Shown: one piece after another, positions 46,561 through 57,861 of the stretch | Layout: the number at the start of each line of letters is the position of its first letter | How positions within the stretch are numbered: position 1 is the stretch's first letter | DNA from: Persicaria tinctoria | Lineage: Eukaryota; Streptophyta; Magnoliopsida; Caryophyllales; Polygonaceae | NCBI GenBank assembly: GCA_037127255.1 | Contig: JBANSL010000001.1 | Location: 29,072,501-29,136,500 of the forward strand | Reading direction: 5' to 3' | Length of the DNA: 64,000 nucleotides | Program-made: the position numbers and the translations under genes | The notes under the pieces: model-generated | Database searches by the model: none | Told to the model about the DNA's origin: nothing | The model's input: the letters and a program-made list of their open reading frames with translations, nothing else

Positions 46561-46680
46561 ATGAGAGAGCGAGAGGAGATATGAGATTAGGGGAGTGCTG
46601 ACAAGTCTGTATTATTAGATTAATAGGAACGGACACTCTTGTAATTTTTACAAAAATTAGGATACTCCGGCAATTAGAGC

Positions 46681-46709
46681 GAAAATTTGTGCCTTCGGCA
46701 CAAATTTTC
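46681..46709. other. perfect hairpin at the right terminus of the Pack-MULE
   Basis: GAAAATTTGTGCC-TTC-GGCACAAATTTTC: 13-bp perfect stem, 3-nt loop, two bases from the element end. Absent from the left terminus. Degenerate versions occur once per unit in the 23.5-25.3 kb array. Confidence 0.9.
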
Positions 46710-46711
46710 TC

Positions 46712-46835
46712 TTTTTATAATTCATTACTCTTTTTAACCTCTTTTTTATCCTCTATTATCTAAAGGCAATAAACCGTTACCAACTAAGCTAAATCGTTTT
46801 TATAATTCATTACTCTTTTTAACCTCATTTTTATC
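46712..46835. repeat. ~88-bp tandem repeat forming the MULE target
   Basis: TTTTTATAATTCATTACTCTTTTTAACCTC occurs at 46712 and 46798, separated by CTATTATCTAAAGGCAATAAACC (also at 33296). The pre-insertion locus was two tandem units; the element entered the first. Confidence 0.85.
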
Positions 46836-47023
46836 CTTAACATTAGTAAAAAAAAACATTAAAAAAAATCTCCATTTCCTTTTGGGTCAGGGGAGCTAAC
46901 GCCACCCTAGGTGACAGATCCAAGGGTGGACGCGCAACACCTGGCCGTCGCCCACTCCAATCCGAAAAAAATACAAGAATATATGTGTTATATAAGAAAA
47001 ATAAAAGGTAAAATACAATTATC

Positions 47024-47100
47024 TTTAGTGGCTTAGTGGTTAAGCCCACCCCATTTTAAATGGAATTCAATCAACCCTTATTCAAATCCCAGTAGGCACA
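47024..47100 (+). repeat. SINE-like tRNA-derived head
   Basis: TGGCTTAGTGG at 47029 is a perfect A-box consensus, and ATTCAAATCCC at 47080 is B-box-like, about 50 bp on. A (TA)n tract follows at 47219-47253. Possibly a short SINE; ends not defined. Confidence 0.45.
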
Positions 47101-47214
47101 TATTTCATTTATTTATTCCTCAATCTAATTTTCATAAATTTAAAACTCTTATAATTTATTTGATATTTTACAATTAAATAATAATAATTTTTCTTAAAAA
47201 TTTAAGATATTCTC

Positions 47215-47218
<4 letters not shown>

Positions 47219-47253
<35 letters not shown>
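47219..47253. repeat. (TA)n microsatellite
   Basis: About 17 uninterrupted TA units. Confidence 0.95.
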
Positions 47254-47256
<3 letters not shown>

Positions 47257-48955
47257 AAAAAAAAAATTGTTTCTAATAAAAAATTATAAAAATTGTGCAC
47301 ATCCCGAAAAAATTTCTAAATCCGTCCCTTTCCGAGCCTCTAGGACCGCTACTAAATAGACACGCTTACAAAATTCCATAAACTAAAAATTCTGATACTG
47401 TAGTGAATAAGGAATCCAATGCCTAATTTAACCTTTAACAAGCATTTAATTAAGGTGGAAATGAAATGCAGGAAATGAAATGGAGTTTAGTTTTGGTCAA
47501 AGATTTGAAGGATTAAGATAGGGTGAAAGTAGATTAGCCTTTGTATTGAATGTGATCTGACTGAAGAATTTCCCATGTAAACCAAGACTGGGAAATCCTA
47601 CATACCCCCATAGTTAGTAGTTAGTATAGCTGGTAAACTACTTACTACTAACAAATGATTGGTGGATCACATTATTAGCTATTACAGTACTATCTAACCA
47701 CTCCATTTTTTTAATTTTTTGTTGACCTTTGCCTAACTTAATTTTCTTTACATAATTTTTCAAAATTAGATTTTAGCTAGGAAGTTAACGACTTTAGATT
47801 ATGCTAAGAAAGATGTATATGCATGGGATCTTTTGAACTGACTTGTATGAAATAATAGAGTTAGTACTCCATGACAAAGAGAAACGATATGATAGACATT
47901 TCACATCAATTAGTAGTTACTGGAGAGCAGGGGCGGAACAAGGGGGCCTGGGGTGATGCCGCCCCTCTCATTTGACGAACTACCTAAGTGTATTCTCCTC
48001 GTCGATAGTTTCGTTTTGATATATAATATGCCCTAATCCGATCTGAGTAAAAATATTATGAATGTTTAAAAATTAAAGGTATGTTAATCGCTTTAATTTT
48101 ATTTCAATAGATTATAATGCTTTTATATTTTACTTAATTTTACATTCATATACTATAATTCATCTCGAAAACTTCAAAACGAGAGGTTATAATTTATAAG
48201 CATTTCGACAATTAGATAAGACGTTATGCAAGTTTAAACTTTTTATATCTAGTTATATATTATTATTTGTTAAGAGTGTCACAAGTTGCAGATTGACTAG
48301 AGTTGTTATTCAAGATACATGAGTACAGTATTGGTTGATTATATTTAACTTGTTTAGAAATGAGTCAATCGAGCATATATTTGGACTTGAGCTCATATTT
48401 GGTTTGTTTAGTAAATATAAGGCTCGAGCTAAGTTTTTCAAGTATTATGCAACTTTACTTGCTTATGAAACAAATTTTATAAATTTAAAAAAATTCGTAT
48501 TTTTTGAGTTTAAATCAAGCCGAATTCAGCTTTAAAGCATACATGTGTAATTGTGTCCCAGTTTGAAAATTTTCTAGCTCCACCACTTCTCAAGAGGGAT
48601 GAAATATTTATAAATTATTAACCTATCATAAATAAGTTAACTCATTGTGTATAGACGTTTCGTATATCTTGATATTTTATTTGCCTTCAAATCAATGTGG
48701 AATCTTTTATCCGGAACGAATTGGTACAGTTAAATAACAGTGGGTCATATACGACGTGGGGGGCACACATGCCCAAACGCATCATGCACACCAATCAAAC
48801 TGAGCAGACAAGTCGAGTGGAGTTTCATCCTAAAACCAATTACTGTGATGTCGGGTAGCCCACCAGTCTATATGCAAGGCTTGAATTTACTTTTTAATAA
48901 ATGTGATCTGCCACAGTCATATTATCAATAGGTACCTATATAAAAAAAAGTCTTA
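47254..48955. other. intergenic region with probable transposon remnant
   Basis: No credible gene. CAGGGGCGGAACAAGGGGGC at about 47928 and TAGCTCCACCACTT at about 48580 look like opposite ends of a decayed DNA transposon of roughly 650 bp; no target duplication found. Confidence 0.35.
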
Positions 48956-49287
48956 GAGCACCCGCATTGGGGTTCCTTAACCCATAATTTAAGAAACCTA
49001 ATAATAAAATAATAGAAGAGAGATAAAAAAAACTTAAGGAACGATTTGATGGGTTGCTAAGCAAGGAACCCTTAAAAACCAGGAGAGAGAGAAAAATACA
49101 AAGGAGTGGGCCATTCGGGAGAGAATGTGAGAGAAAAAGATATAGGTGGGTCCCAATAAAATAAATAAATATTGTTTTTAAGGGTTGTAGGGATGTGGGT
49201 GAAAATTTGTATTGGGTTGTTTAAGAAAACAGAAATATAAAAAGTTGAGTTAAGGAACCCAACTGGATTTCATGGATGCGGATGCTC
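48956..49287. mobile_element. Harbinger/Tourist-type MITE
   Basis: 332 bp with inverted ends GAGCACCCGCATTGG / GGATGCGGATGCTC and inner GGTTCCTTAA / TTAAGGAACC, flanked by TTA (48953-48955, 49288-49290), the Harbinger target duplication. Confidence 0.88.
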
Positions 49288-49290
49288 TTA

Positions 49291-51106
49291 GATCATTCTC
49301 TTAGTGCATTTCATCCAAAATAACTTAACTCATATATACTGTATTTTATATGTCACATCAATTGAAGTATTTAACCACATATTCTTAATATTTTTAATCA
49401 CCTTCTAGTATATCAAATTTCTAGACTTATCCACCTATTTTGGATATATGTTTTTTAGTTACAAGAAAAACCTATTTTTAAGTATATCAATTCGTTTTTT
49501 TCCCCAAATATGGAATACATAAGTGTTTATGGATGATAGAATTAAATCCAATTGTGAAATGTATCAATCAAAAATGATTTTGGGAAAGTCCACAATTAAT
49601 TCTAGTGAAGTAAAGATGATTAGTTGAATTGGAGTAGTAATTAATAAATAGGACCACTATATATCTTTCAAGGTTTCAACAAACCCATAGCCTGGTACAA
49701 ATTTCATCAAAAGATAGAAGAAGCTTGCATGAAAGCCTATGCTTCAATTCGTACCAAAGACCTTAAGGACCCATCCTAATAAATTGTTAGTTTACTACTA
49801 CAAATTTCAAACCAATAGATCCATAAAACTGAAAATCAATCAATAGATAACTAAACATATACGGTGTACTCCAAAAGTTTATCATATAGCCCCAATCGAA
49901 CCTTAAAAACTAAAAATCCATTTGAAACATTATTTTGTAAGTTTGTATCTAAAAATTAACTTCCACATCAAAATCACAGAATTTTCACAATTAATTAAGT
50001 TACACTCTCCATTCGAGTTCGACCAACCTAAATAGTCCGTAGAATATATTAAGGTCCGTAGAATTTATGTTCTTTTTAAATTTAAAATATTTATTACTAG
50101 TTTAGTACCCGCACTTTTGTGCGGGCTTTTTTTTAAAATTAATATATTTAACATTAGAAAATGTATAAATAATTTTTCCAAATAAACTCTAAACTCTAAG
50201 TACCACTATTCACATCTAAACATTGTTAATTATTACATTGTTGATTAATATTTGTACTCAATTGCATGTATGTAAAAATAATCATAAATTATATATGAAA
50301 TGTGTGGCCGCCACGTGTCCCATTTTGCAACTGTTTTAGTATTATATTAGATATTAGATATAGAAATATAGATATAGATATAGATATAGATTTGGATTTT
50401 TATCGAACTTTCTTTTATTTTTATAAGACAGTTTTTTCTTTCTTTTTTAATAGATGATATTTAGTCAATTAAATATTTTACAATAAAATTTTAAAACTTT
50501 TAAGTTGTAATTAAAATATTTTTTCTAAGATGTAATTTATTTGTACATATTTCAATATAAGTAGGTAAAAATATTAGTTTCACTCTATCTGTATAATATC
50601 TTTATTCATCATAGTTATCATATCTTTTAATTTATTATTTTATAAAAATATACTACCTCCGATCGGAATTAAATGATGTTTTGGAGTTTTACGCCGAAAT
50701 TAAGAGATCCAACTTGTTTAAATTAGAGTAATAAATAATCATTTTTGTGTACATAAAGTTGTGGATACCAAGATTACCCATTAATGATAGAATGCCTTTT
50801 CAACTTCTTAAATTGGTTAAATTGGAGTATTTTATTTCAATCAATTAAAATAAAATAAAATATATAATCTTAATATTTATTTCTCATAAATAGTTATCAA
50901 TCTTACCATATCTTTTACTATTTCTTTAACATCTATTTAACTTAATCTATGGTAAATATTTTTTTAATATTATTATTGGGTGTAAATTTATTTTGTAAGA
51001 ATCAACTCAAGAGGCTACCTATGACGCTAACAAACTTTAGTATACATAAATAGATAATTCGGCCCAGAACCGATTGTAAAAGTGAAAATTCGGCCCAGAT
51101 TCGATG
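49291..51106. other. AT-rich intergenic region
   Basis: No gene seen. Notable only: a CCCGCACTTTTGTGCGGG hairpin at about 50108, a GATATA repeat at 50350-50390, and TACTACCTCCGATCGG at about 50650, like a lone Stowaway end. Confidence 0.4.
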
Positions 51107-51114
51107 GTAGAGAC

Positions 51115-54100
51115 TGTCAAGCTGGTCGTTCGGGTCGGGTTCGGGTCGGGTCACTTCGGGTTCCGGGTAAAATGGGTCCCGGGTAAAACGGGTCCCGGGT
51201 ATATCCGGGTTGAATCGAACCCGGGTTTGACCGGATTTCGAGTCATTTCGGGTCGGTCAATTTTTATTCTTTGCAAGCAAATTTTGCAATAAGCGCGATA
51301 AAATAAAAACTTTTAAAATATAATATTGCCTATCAATGAGTATAATAAACCACTTACAAAGTATAAAATGCTATATTTTGACATGTAATAAATTCATTGC
51401 TTGGAAAATATGAAATGGATTCATGTTACAATAACAATAAGATCCAATTATAACATCTAACAAGAAAGTAAACTTATCTTCCCAAATCGCAATAAGTTCA
51501 TACATTTAAACGTAGAAATAGTTTAAAAAGAACAATTATGATGAACATCAAAACCCAAGTGTCAAACTCTCATACATATTCCAATAGAAATTGCACAAAA
51601 AAACATCACCAAAAGGTCCACACTCCACACAGATGAACAACAAAACCCAAGTGTCAAACACCCAATCAAGTTAGATCGTCAACTGTGACAACTGATACTC
51701 AATCCCATGCAAATCTTGATGTTCATTCAGCTCTGTATTGTAAAACATATTTAATCAAAATTGTAATCAACTATACAATTGAATGTATCAAATAATTTAA
51801 TGCCACACAAAGTAAGCTTACCTTCTTCCACATGAAATTCGAATAGCCAAGTGCGAGTACTCAGAAGTGCATCTGCAGTATATGGATGTAGGGAGGGTCT
51901 CCATTTCGTGAGAACTCGGGCTCCCATACTAAACGAGGACTCTGATGCCACGGTGGTTATGGGAATTGCTAAGATATCTCGTGCCATACGAGCAAGTGTA
52001 GGATATTTGGTAGAATTTTCCTTCCACCACACGAGTACATCTAGATCAGAGTTATGATTTGACCTCACCGCCTCTAGATATGTTTCTATCTCAGTTTTTT
52101 CTTCAGAAAAACTATCAAAATGAGCAAATCCCTAACAAGAGAACATCAAACATTCAAACATGTACATTAGTAAATGGAAAGAACAAGTTAAAAGTATCCA
52201 AAATAATATTCAATTAAGCATAATAAGTGAATAACTAATATTTTAATGACCTATATAAGTAATAAACAATAGTAAAGACTCAAAATGTTCTGAATAAAAC
52301 AAATGTATGTATTGGGAAATTCAAAATAGTAATTTAGATGAATTTACCGCCATATAATCGCCGCCGTGATCTTGGTTTGTGTTCATGCTTCCTCGAGTCG
52401 CTTGGTCATCATTATGGTTTGCATACTCCTTAAACAACTTGAAAAAGTGCTCCTTCACATGTTCTGCCTTCATTGCAGCAGTTTCTGTATTCAACACTTT
52501 ATCTAGTTCTTGGAAACAATATAGCACAAACTGAAACTTGTAACGAGGATCCAATATCGCAGCAAAGGAGAAAACAACTCTGTAAGATTCCCAATATTTG
52601 TCAAACTTCTCTTCCATCAGCACTGCCATGTCTTTCAAGATCGATTCTCCAGAAGATGCATACTCAAGTAATAGAAGCTCAATTCTCCACACTGTTTTCA
52701 AATAGAGATTTGAGGTTGGATACTTCTTTCCTGATATCAGAGTTGTCAATTCATCAAATGGCTTCAGAAGTGCACAGATCTTTTCTATTATGCACCATCC
52801 CTCTTCACTTGGAATATCAGGATAATCTTTATCAGATCTCCTTGATAGAGGGATACGATATATAAGTGCTCTCTCAAGCATTTTATATGTAGAATTCCAT
52901 CTAGTAGGGCAATCCAAGCACAAATTCTTAGAACAATCTACATTAGCAGTAGCAGCAACTTCCAAAAACTTCAATGTTCTACGCTCCGAAGCAACATTGT
53001 AGCCCACCAACCTCCTAACCTTCTTCACCTCATCAACAATTACTTTCAAACCATCTTGAACAATCAAATTCAAAACATGAGCACTACAACGCACATGGAA
53101 GTAGTCGCCATCACATGGCAAAGGACAATACAATGATAGACTATCTGATAGCAACTCTTGCATATTATCATTGCATCTAGCATTATCTAATGTCACACAA
53201 AACACTTTCTTATGAATTCCCCATTTCTTTAAGTGGCCTAACACTATATCATGCAACACATGTGCAGTATGAGGGGGTTCAACATGACAGAAATTCAAAA
53301 GTTTGGCTTGCAAATTCCAATTATCATCAATATAATGAGCAGTCAAAGAGAGGTAGCCTTGACCAACAACAGAAGTCCACATATCTGAAGTCAAGCAAAT
53401 TTTTCCAGAAATATTCGTCATGATATGTCTAAGCCTCTTTTTCTCTCTATCATGAATCTTCATAACATGATTTTTAGCAGTGTTTCTACATATTGGTTTG
53501 CAATCTACATTCAAGAACCGGTGAAGATCCCTATTTCCCTCATGCTCCGCATAAGTAAACGGGTATGCGTGTTGAATGATAGCAAGTGAAATCATTTCCT
53601 TATAGAGAGCTTGATCAAATTTAGAGATTACCTTTCCATCCTTCAATGCTAGCCCATCCTTATCAAGTGTAGCTAAACGTGCTTTGCAATGGTTAGTATG
53701 GCGTAAAAAATTTGAGGTTCCATTATCAGAATCTGCCAACAAGGGTCCTTTTTTGCAATACTTGCAAACAGCCCTATCCAGGCCATCTTCAAATATGTGC
53801 CCATCATATAACTCATATTCATCCCATAACTCCGCAGTCCATCTCCTTTTTTTCCCAGATGCTTGAGAACTCTCGGAAGTTTCAGATGTGTCAGTCCTAC
53901 TTGCTATATCTTCCAATGGAGTTGGAGAAGGTGTAGGAGTAGTTGGAGAGGCACAATCTTCCATATGTTCTGGAGTAAGAGTTTGACTCGAAGATGACAA
54001 AACACTTCCTACAAAAAATTGCAAATAAATGTTTAAGTAAATACAACAACAACTACTTATTCATAATATCTTGACAAAATAGAAGTTTAAATAAATACAT

Positions 54101-55335
54101 GTTAAAGTAAATATCTAGACAAATTATTCATAATACACTTTCAAATTGCAAATAAAGTTAGCTCTTATATAAAATAAACTACCTTGATATGGAATCGGTA
54201 GTGATGATGGGGATGAGGATGACAAGACATGTGATTGGATACCAAACCCAGCTCGAAATGGCATTGGGAACAAAGGTACGCTTGGTTTTTTTTGTCGAAC
54301 CTTTCTTGAGCGGAGGACGTGCTCGTGGCGGCTTGTTCACTTAATCATAAGATAAATATATAAACATTAATAAGTAACTAAAACATCATTAGCTAGTTGT
54401 ACTACAATAATGTAATAATGAATCAATTAGGGTTGAATGGAACCGGTGGTGATGCTACTGTTATACAACAACTCTAACATTTACAACAATGTAATAAGCA
54501 ATTACATTTTACGTCCTACTGATTTTCGATACCCTTCCCTCCTGGTTCTGTTTCCTCCCCAACTCTAACACCAAACCAATGCCCAACTCTACCTTGTATT
54601 ACTAGGAAAACCCAACAGTAGCCGACCTAGGGTTTGATGAGTAGCGAGTAAGATCTGAACGAAGCAATTACGAATCTGAAAGAAATGGAAAGCCGAGTAA
54701 AATTTAAACGAAGAACAATGAATTAAAACTTACCAAATATCACAAATCCTAGATCGGTGGCGTTGAACAGCAGTGCGAAGTGCACAACCTCGGTGGCGTT
54801 CAGATCTGGGCCGACACAACCTTGTGACAGGGGTGCAAAGCAAGAAAAACTCCCTCTCCCGCTGCTGCTGATCTGTGTGATCCGGCTTTGGAGCTGTATG
54901 CGAGATCTCCTGAGAACTGGCTGGGATCTCTAGAAGTCCCTTCGCCGCTAACAGGAGGCGCCTATCGAAGACGGCTTCTGGTCACATGTATGTAGCGGCT
55001 GGTCACATGAACGACGTCGGCGAGCGGCGACGGCGGCGAGAGGCGAGAGCTAGGTTTGAATCGCAAGGTTGAAGAAGAAGCGGTGTTCCGAGTTGAAAGA
55101 TGCGAAAGAGCCCAATTGAACCAGCATCTGCTAGGTTAGAAGAAAAGAGCGAAAAGTGCATTAAAAAAATTCGAGCCGACCGGGTCGACCCGGACCCGGT
55201 TGACCCGGAAAATTACCGGGTAGTTCGGGTTCGGGTAAAAAAAAAATCCCGGGTCAAAAATACCGGGTCTTGACCCTAAATTTACCGGGCGTTCGGGTCG
55301 GGTCGACCAGGTCGGGTCGTGTTTTGACAGGTCTA
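51115..55335 (-). mobile_element. hAT transposon, possibly autonomous
   Basis: 4221 bp with GGGTCGGG/CCCGGGT-rich subterminal repeats at both ends. The right end is TTTTGACAGGTCTA; the left starts TGTCAAGC and seems to have lost the matching outer TAGACC. An 8-bp flanking pair GTAGAGAC (51107-51114) and GTGGAGAC (55336-55343), one mismatch, is the likely target duplication. A complete-looking transposase lies inside. Confidence 0.82.
51751..54264 (-). CDS. hAT transposase, three exons, apparently intact
   Basis: Exons 54264-54183, 54008-52348 and 52131-51751 with GT-AG junctions give one frame of about 707 codons without stops. Phases agree at both junctions. Domains in order: Ser-rich N terminus; BED-type zinc finger (C109, C112, H131, C135, in WDEYELYDGHIFEDG-CKYC-FLRHTNHC); RNase H-like catalytic region (LTSDMWTS with the first Asp, VTLDNARCND with the second); a long helical insertion; and the C-terminal hAT dimerisation region (WWKENSTKYPTLARMARDIL, IPITTVASESSFS, LTKWRPSL). 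It binds element ends and cuts and reinserts the DNA. The 54264 start is inferred; the longest frame starts at 54024 within the intron. It could equally be a domesticated gene, but the surrounding terminal repeats favour an element. Confidence 0.9.
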
Positions 55336-55437
55336 GTGGAGACTGATCATGTAAGATTAAGCCCATAACTTGGATTGGGTCGCTTACATTGATAGCCCAG
55401 CAGCCCCTCTCTTTATAATCCCCCGTTGTCTATTTCA

Positions 55438-55512
55438 CTTTCCCACTCTTTCTTTCTTTCTTTCTTTCTTCCTTCTTCTTCTTCTTCTTCTTCTTCTTTT
55501 TTTTTTTTTTTG
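55438..55512. repeat. (TTTC)n, (TTC)n and poly-T tract
   Basis: Compound microsatellite abutting the LINE-like poly-A end. Confidence 0.9.
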
Positions 55513-56020
55513 TGATAAGGTAAAGATTTGAGATTGGACATGCCTGATTCTTGAGAGGCCGACGAGTCGGCAGACAAAGACGCCTAAACATACAATAAAC
55601 ATAACAAGGCACCGCGAACAACCAGAAACGAGCTCAGCAACAGGATGAACTTAGCAACCCTAATCCAAAGAGGTTGAGGATGCTGGCAAAGAACGAAGTC
55701 AAGCACCACTAAGAAGTAGCACCTCAGGCCAGTGGTACAACAAGACTTTCTCTCATGTGGGTAGTGCGGACGAAACTCTAAGAAACTCCTTCCCGGATAC
55801 GAAGTCACCCGGAAAGCACCACCACGACCTCAACCCGTCCCGACTCCGGACTCCACGCACCCAATCACAAAGAAGATTGCCAAGAAACGACAGAAGCAAA
55901 ACCAAAAACACTACTCGAGCAACATCACCAAGGAGAACCTGCCTAACCGGACGTGAAATTTGAAACTCGTAGAAGCGAGTGGGTCCAACCTCGAAAAGAA
56001 ACAAGGCTACAATTTTTATC
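55496..56020 (-). mobile_element. LINE-like 3' end
   Basis: Poly-T on the + strand (poly-A on minus) followed by AGGCCGACGAGTCGGCAGAC and CGCCTAAACATACA, shared with the retroposon at 32638-32887. The minus strand shows short hydrophobic frames (55753-56022), but no reverse transcriptase is present. No flanking duplication found. Confidence 0.55.
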
Positions 56021-56329
56021 AATGATATTATTGGTACTGTGATAATTTTTTAAAATTTCGGCAAAATGTTTTTATGACAAAAATTTGTGCTTTGTCTTTG
56101 AGGTCATGGGCCCCGAAGAAAGTATTCTAAATGAAAGTTTAATTGAATAATATTACCATACAATCCTCACAAGCACTATATGGAAGCATAATAAAAAATG
56201 TTGGTCTGGTGTCCAAGAGGATGATTTTATAGATAGAGGATCAAATCTCGTGAGAGATTATGTTAGCATTGAAACAACTTGAAATAACAAACAAACCTCA
56301 TTGGTAGGCTCTTGTGTTAAAGTATGCAA

Positions 56330-56955
56330 ATGGGTACCGTCAAGACCCCACAGGGTGGTTCATGTCCCCCGAAGGAGGGTGGTTCTTGTCTCTCGTAGAA
56401 GGGGTGCCAAAGTCCCCTATAAGTGCACATCAAAACGCAAACCACTGAACTTGATGAGAGCACATCAATGCGCAAACATAAAAAATAAAGCAGGTAGGGG
56501 AGTTTGAAAAAAAATATATAATTGCATTTATGGGGAGATACGAGTCTCCAAATGAGGGACATGTGTATTAGTTGGTTGGGATCCAAAATGGAGGGTTTTT
56601 TTTTTTTTGCTACCAGAGGGAGGGGCTTTGGGTCCCATAAGGCGGAGTTTCGGCTCCAAAATGGAGGTTTTTCGGCTCCTAGAGAGAGGAGTACTGAATC
56701 CAAGTATGGAGCGGTTTATACTATCCACCATTCCCCCCTACATTGGGATGGGAGTTTTACCTCTCATATGGAGGATTTTTGGCTCTTTCAAGAAGGGGTA
56801 GATATTAGCGGTTTCAAGTCTAATAGAAAAGAGTGTCAAGATAGAGGTTTTGGGGAAGAGTTATGAATCCCAAAAGAGGGGATTTCAGATCCCAAACAGA
56901 GGGGGTTAAGCTCCAAGAGGGAGGGGATTCCGCCCCCAGAGGGAGGTGTTCGAAA
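56330..56955. repeat. degenerate array of CTCC...GGAG units
   Basis: At least a dozen loosely spaced units of about 20-50 bp, each with a pyrimidine arm (TCCC, CTCC) then 5-8 bases then a purine arm (GGAGG, GAGGGG): for example GGATCCAAAATGGAGGG (56579), GGCTCCAAAATGGAGG (56653), GATCCCAAACAGAGGG (56890), AGCTCCAAGAGGGAGG (56909). It ends exactly where LTR similarity of Copia element 2 begins. No coding frame credible. Confidence 0.6.
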
Positions 56956-56957
56956 AT

Positions 56958-57803
56958 TATCTCCTTCCATAAGCTTGAAATCGAGAGAATTCAAATTGGA
57001 AGATCATGGCGTCCGAGTTTCCAAATATAGAAGATCATGGAGATTTCTTCCCAAGCCACAATCAGTTCTAGCCGTTGAAGAAGATCTCTAGGCGCCGATT
57101 TGATCTGTATAAGAAGGAGATGAAGAAAAGAGGACAGATACATTCGTTGAACACAAGCTCTTATTCGCACTCAAGCCTTCAAGTGAAATCTGTCTTCTTC
57201 GTGTGCTCTCTTCTAGTTCTTAAGAGTATGTTATTTCATTTCAAAGCATTTGAGAGTTACACTGTGAGCTTATATGATATATTTCGAGTGAGTATTATAC
57301 TCGAGAGTTTGTAACTCAGGAAGTGGACACTAGGCGATTGATTCACTAAGTGTAAGAGGATTGTACTAGATAGCTGAGAGAGGTGGGGCTCTTCTAGATT
57401 GGTCTAGGACTCCAAGGGAACGTGAGTTGATTAGATTGCAATTGTATAGGAGAGAGGCTTCTCGGTGAGCTATTAGGATCCTAAGTCTTGTGAATTAATA
57501 AAGCCGGTTGAATCTTAGGGTTGTGGAAGAACCCTAGGCGGGGACGTAGGCCAAGTTCGTGCCGAACCTCGTCAACAATTCATTGCGTCATTTACTTACT
57601 GCTTTACCATATTTCCGCATTTGTTCGAATTGTATAACTTATTTGTGATTCAGGTTTTCCAGAGAAAAGATTAAGTCCAATCTCAAAGGATTTTGCACAA
57701 GCTTCAAACGTCTTGAGATTAACTGTGAAAAACCGGCATACTCTATTCAACCCCCCTTCTAGAGTATCTTTATATTACTTTGTTATACTTTATCGATCCT
57801 TCA
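56958..57803 (+). repeat. partial 5' LTR of Copia element 2
   Basis: Similar to the reverse complement of 6382-7230 (from TATCTCCTTCC to TCCTTCA). The outer roughly 200 bp of the LTR are missing and replaced by the CTCC...GGAG array. More diverged from element 1 than its two LTRs are from each other. Confidence 0.85.
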
Positions 57804-57805
57804 AT

Positions 57806-57817
57806 TGGTATCAGAGC
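57806..57817 (+). other. primer-binding site, initiator tRNA-Met type
   Basis: TGGTATCAGAGC two bases after the LTR end, perfect Copia consensus. Confidence 0.9.
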
Positions 57818-57861
57818 TTTACTCACTACTTTCGATCTAACAATCTTGTGAGTTTTTTATC

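Larger units (their letters stand above)
33350..46711 (+). mobile_element. 13.4-kb Pack-MULE with 9-bp target duplication
   Basis: Flanked by identical 9-bp repeats TTTTTATAA (33341-33349 and 46712-46720), the MULE hallmark length. The inward termini are imperfect inverted repeats over about 100 bp: AATTAGAGGAGTATCC...TTACAAAACTGTCC on the left against AATTGCCGGAGTATCC...TTACAAGAGTGTCC on the right, read inward. An undisrupted copy of the target (CGTTTTTATAATTCATTAC at 46795-46813) sits next to the element. No transposase is inside. It carries several host gene fragments with intron pieces, all + strand, plus minisatellites and nested MITEs. Non-autonomous; mobilised in trans if at all. Confidence 0.88.

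Noticed and set aside
33350..46711. Helitron interpretation of the large gene-capturing element
   Set aside because: A terminal hairpin and gene capture fit a Helitron, but the 9-bp target duplication, inverted ends and lack of TC/CTRR borders fit a MULE better.
55753..56022. Hydrophobic 89-codon minus-strand protein
   Set aside because: It lies in a LINE-like 3' end with no conserved domain and no clear gene context.
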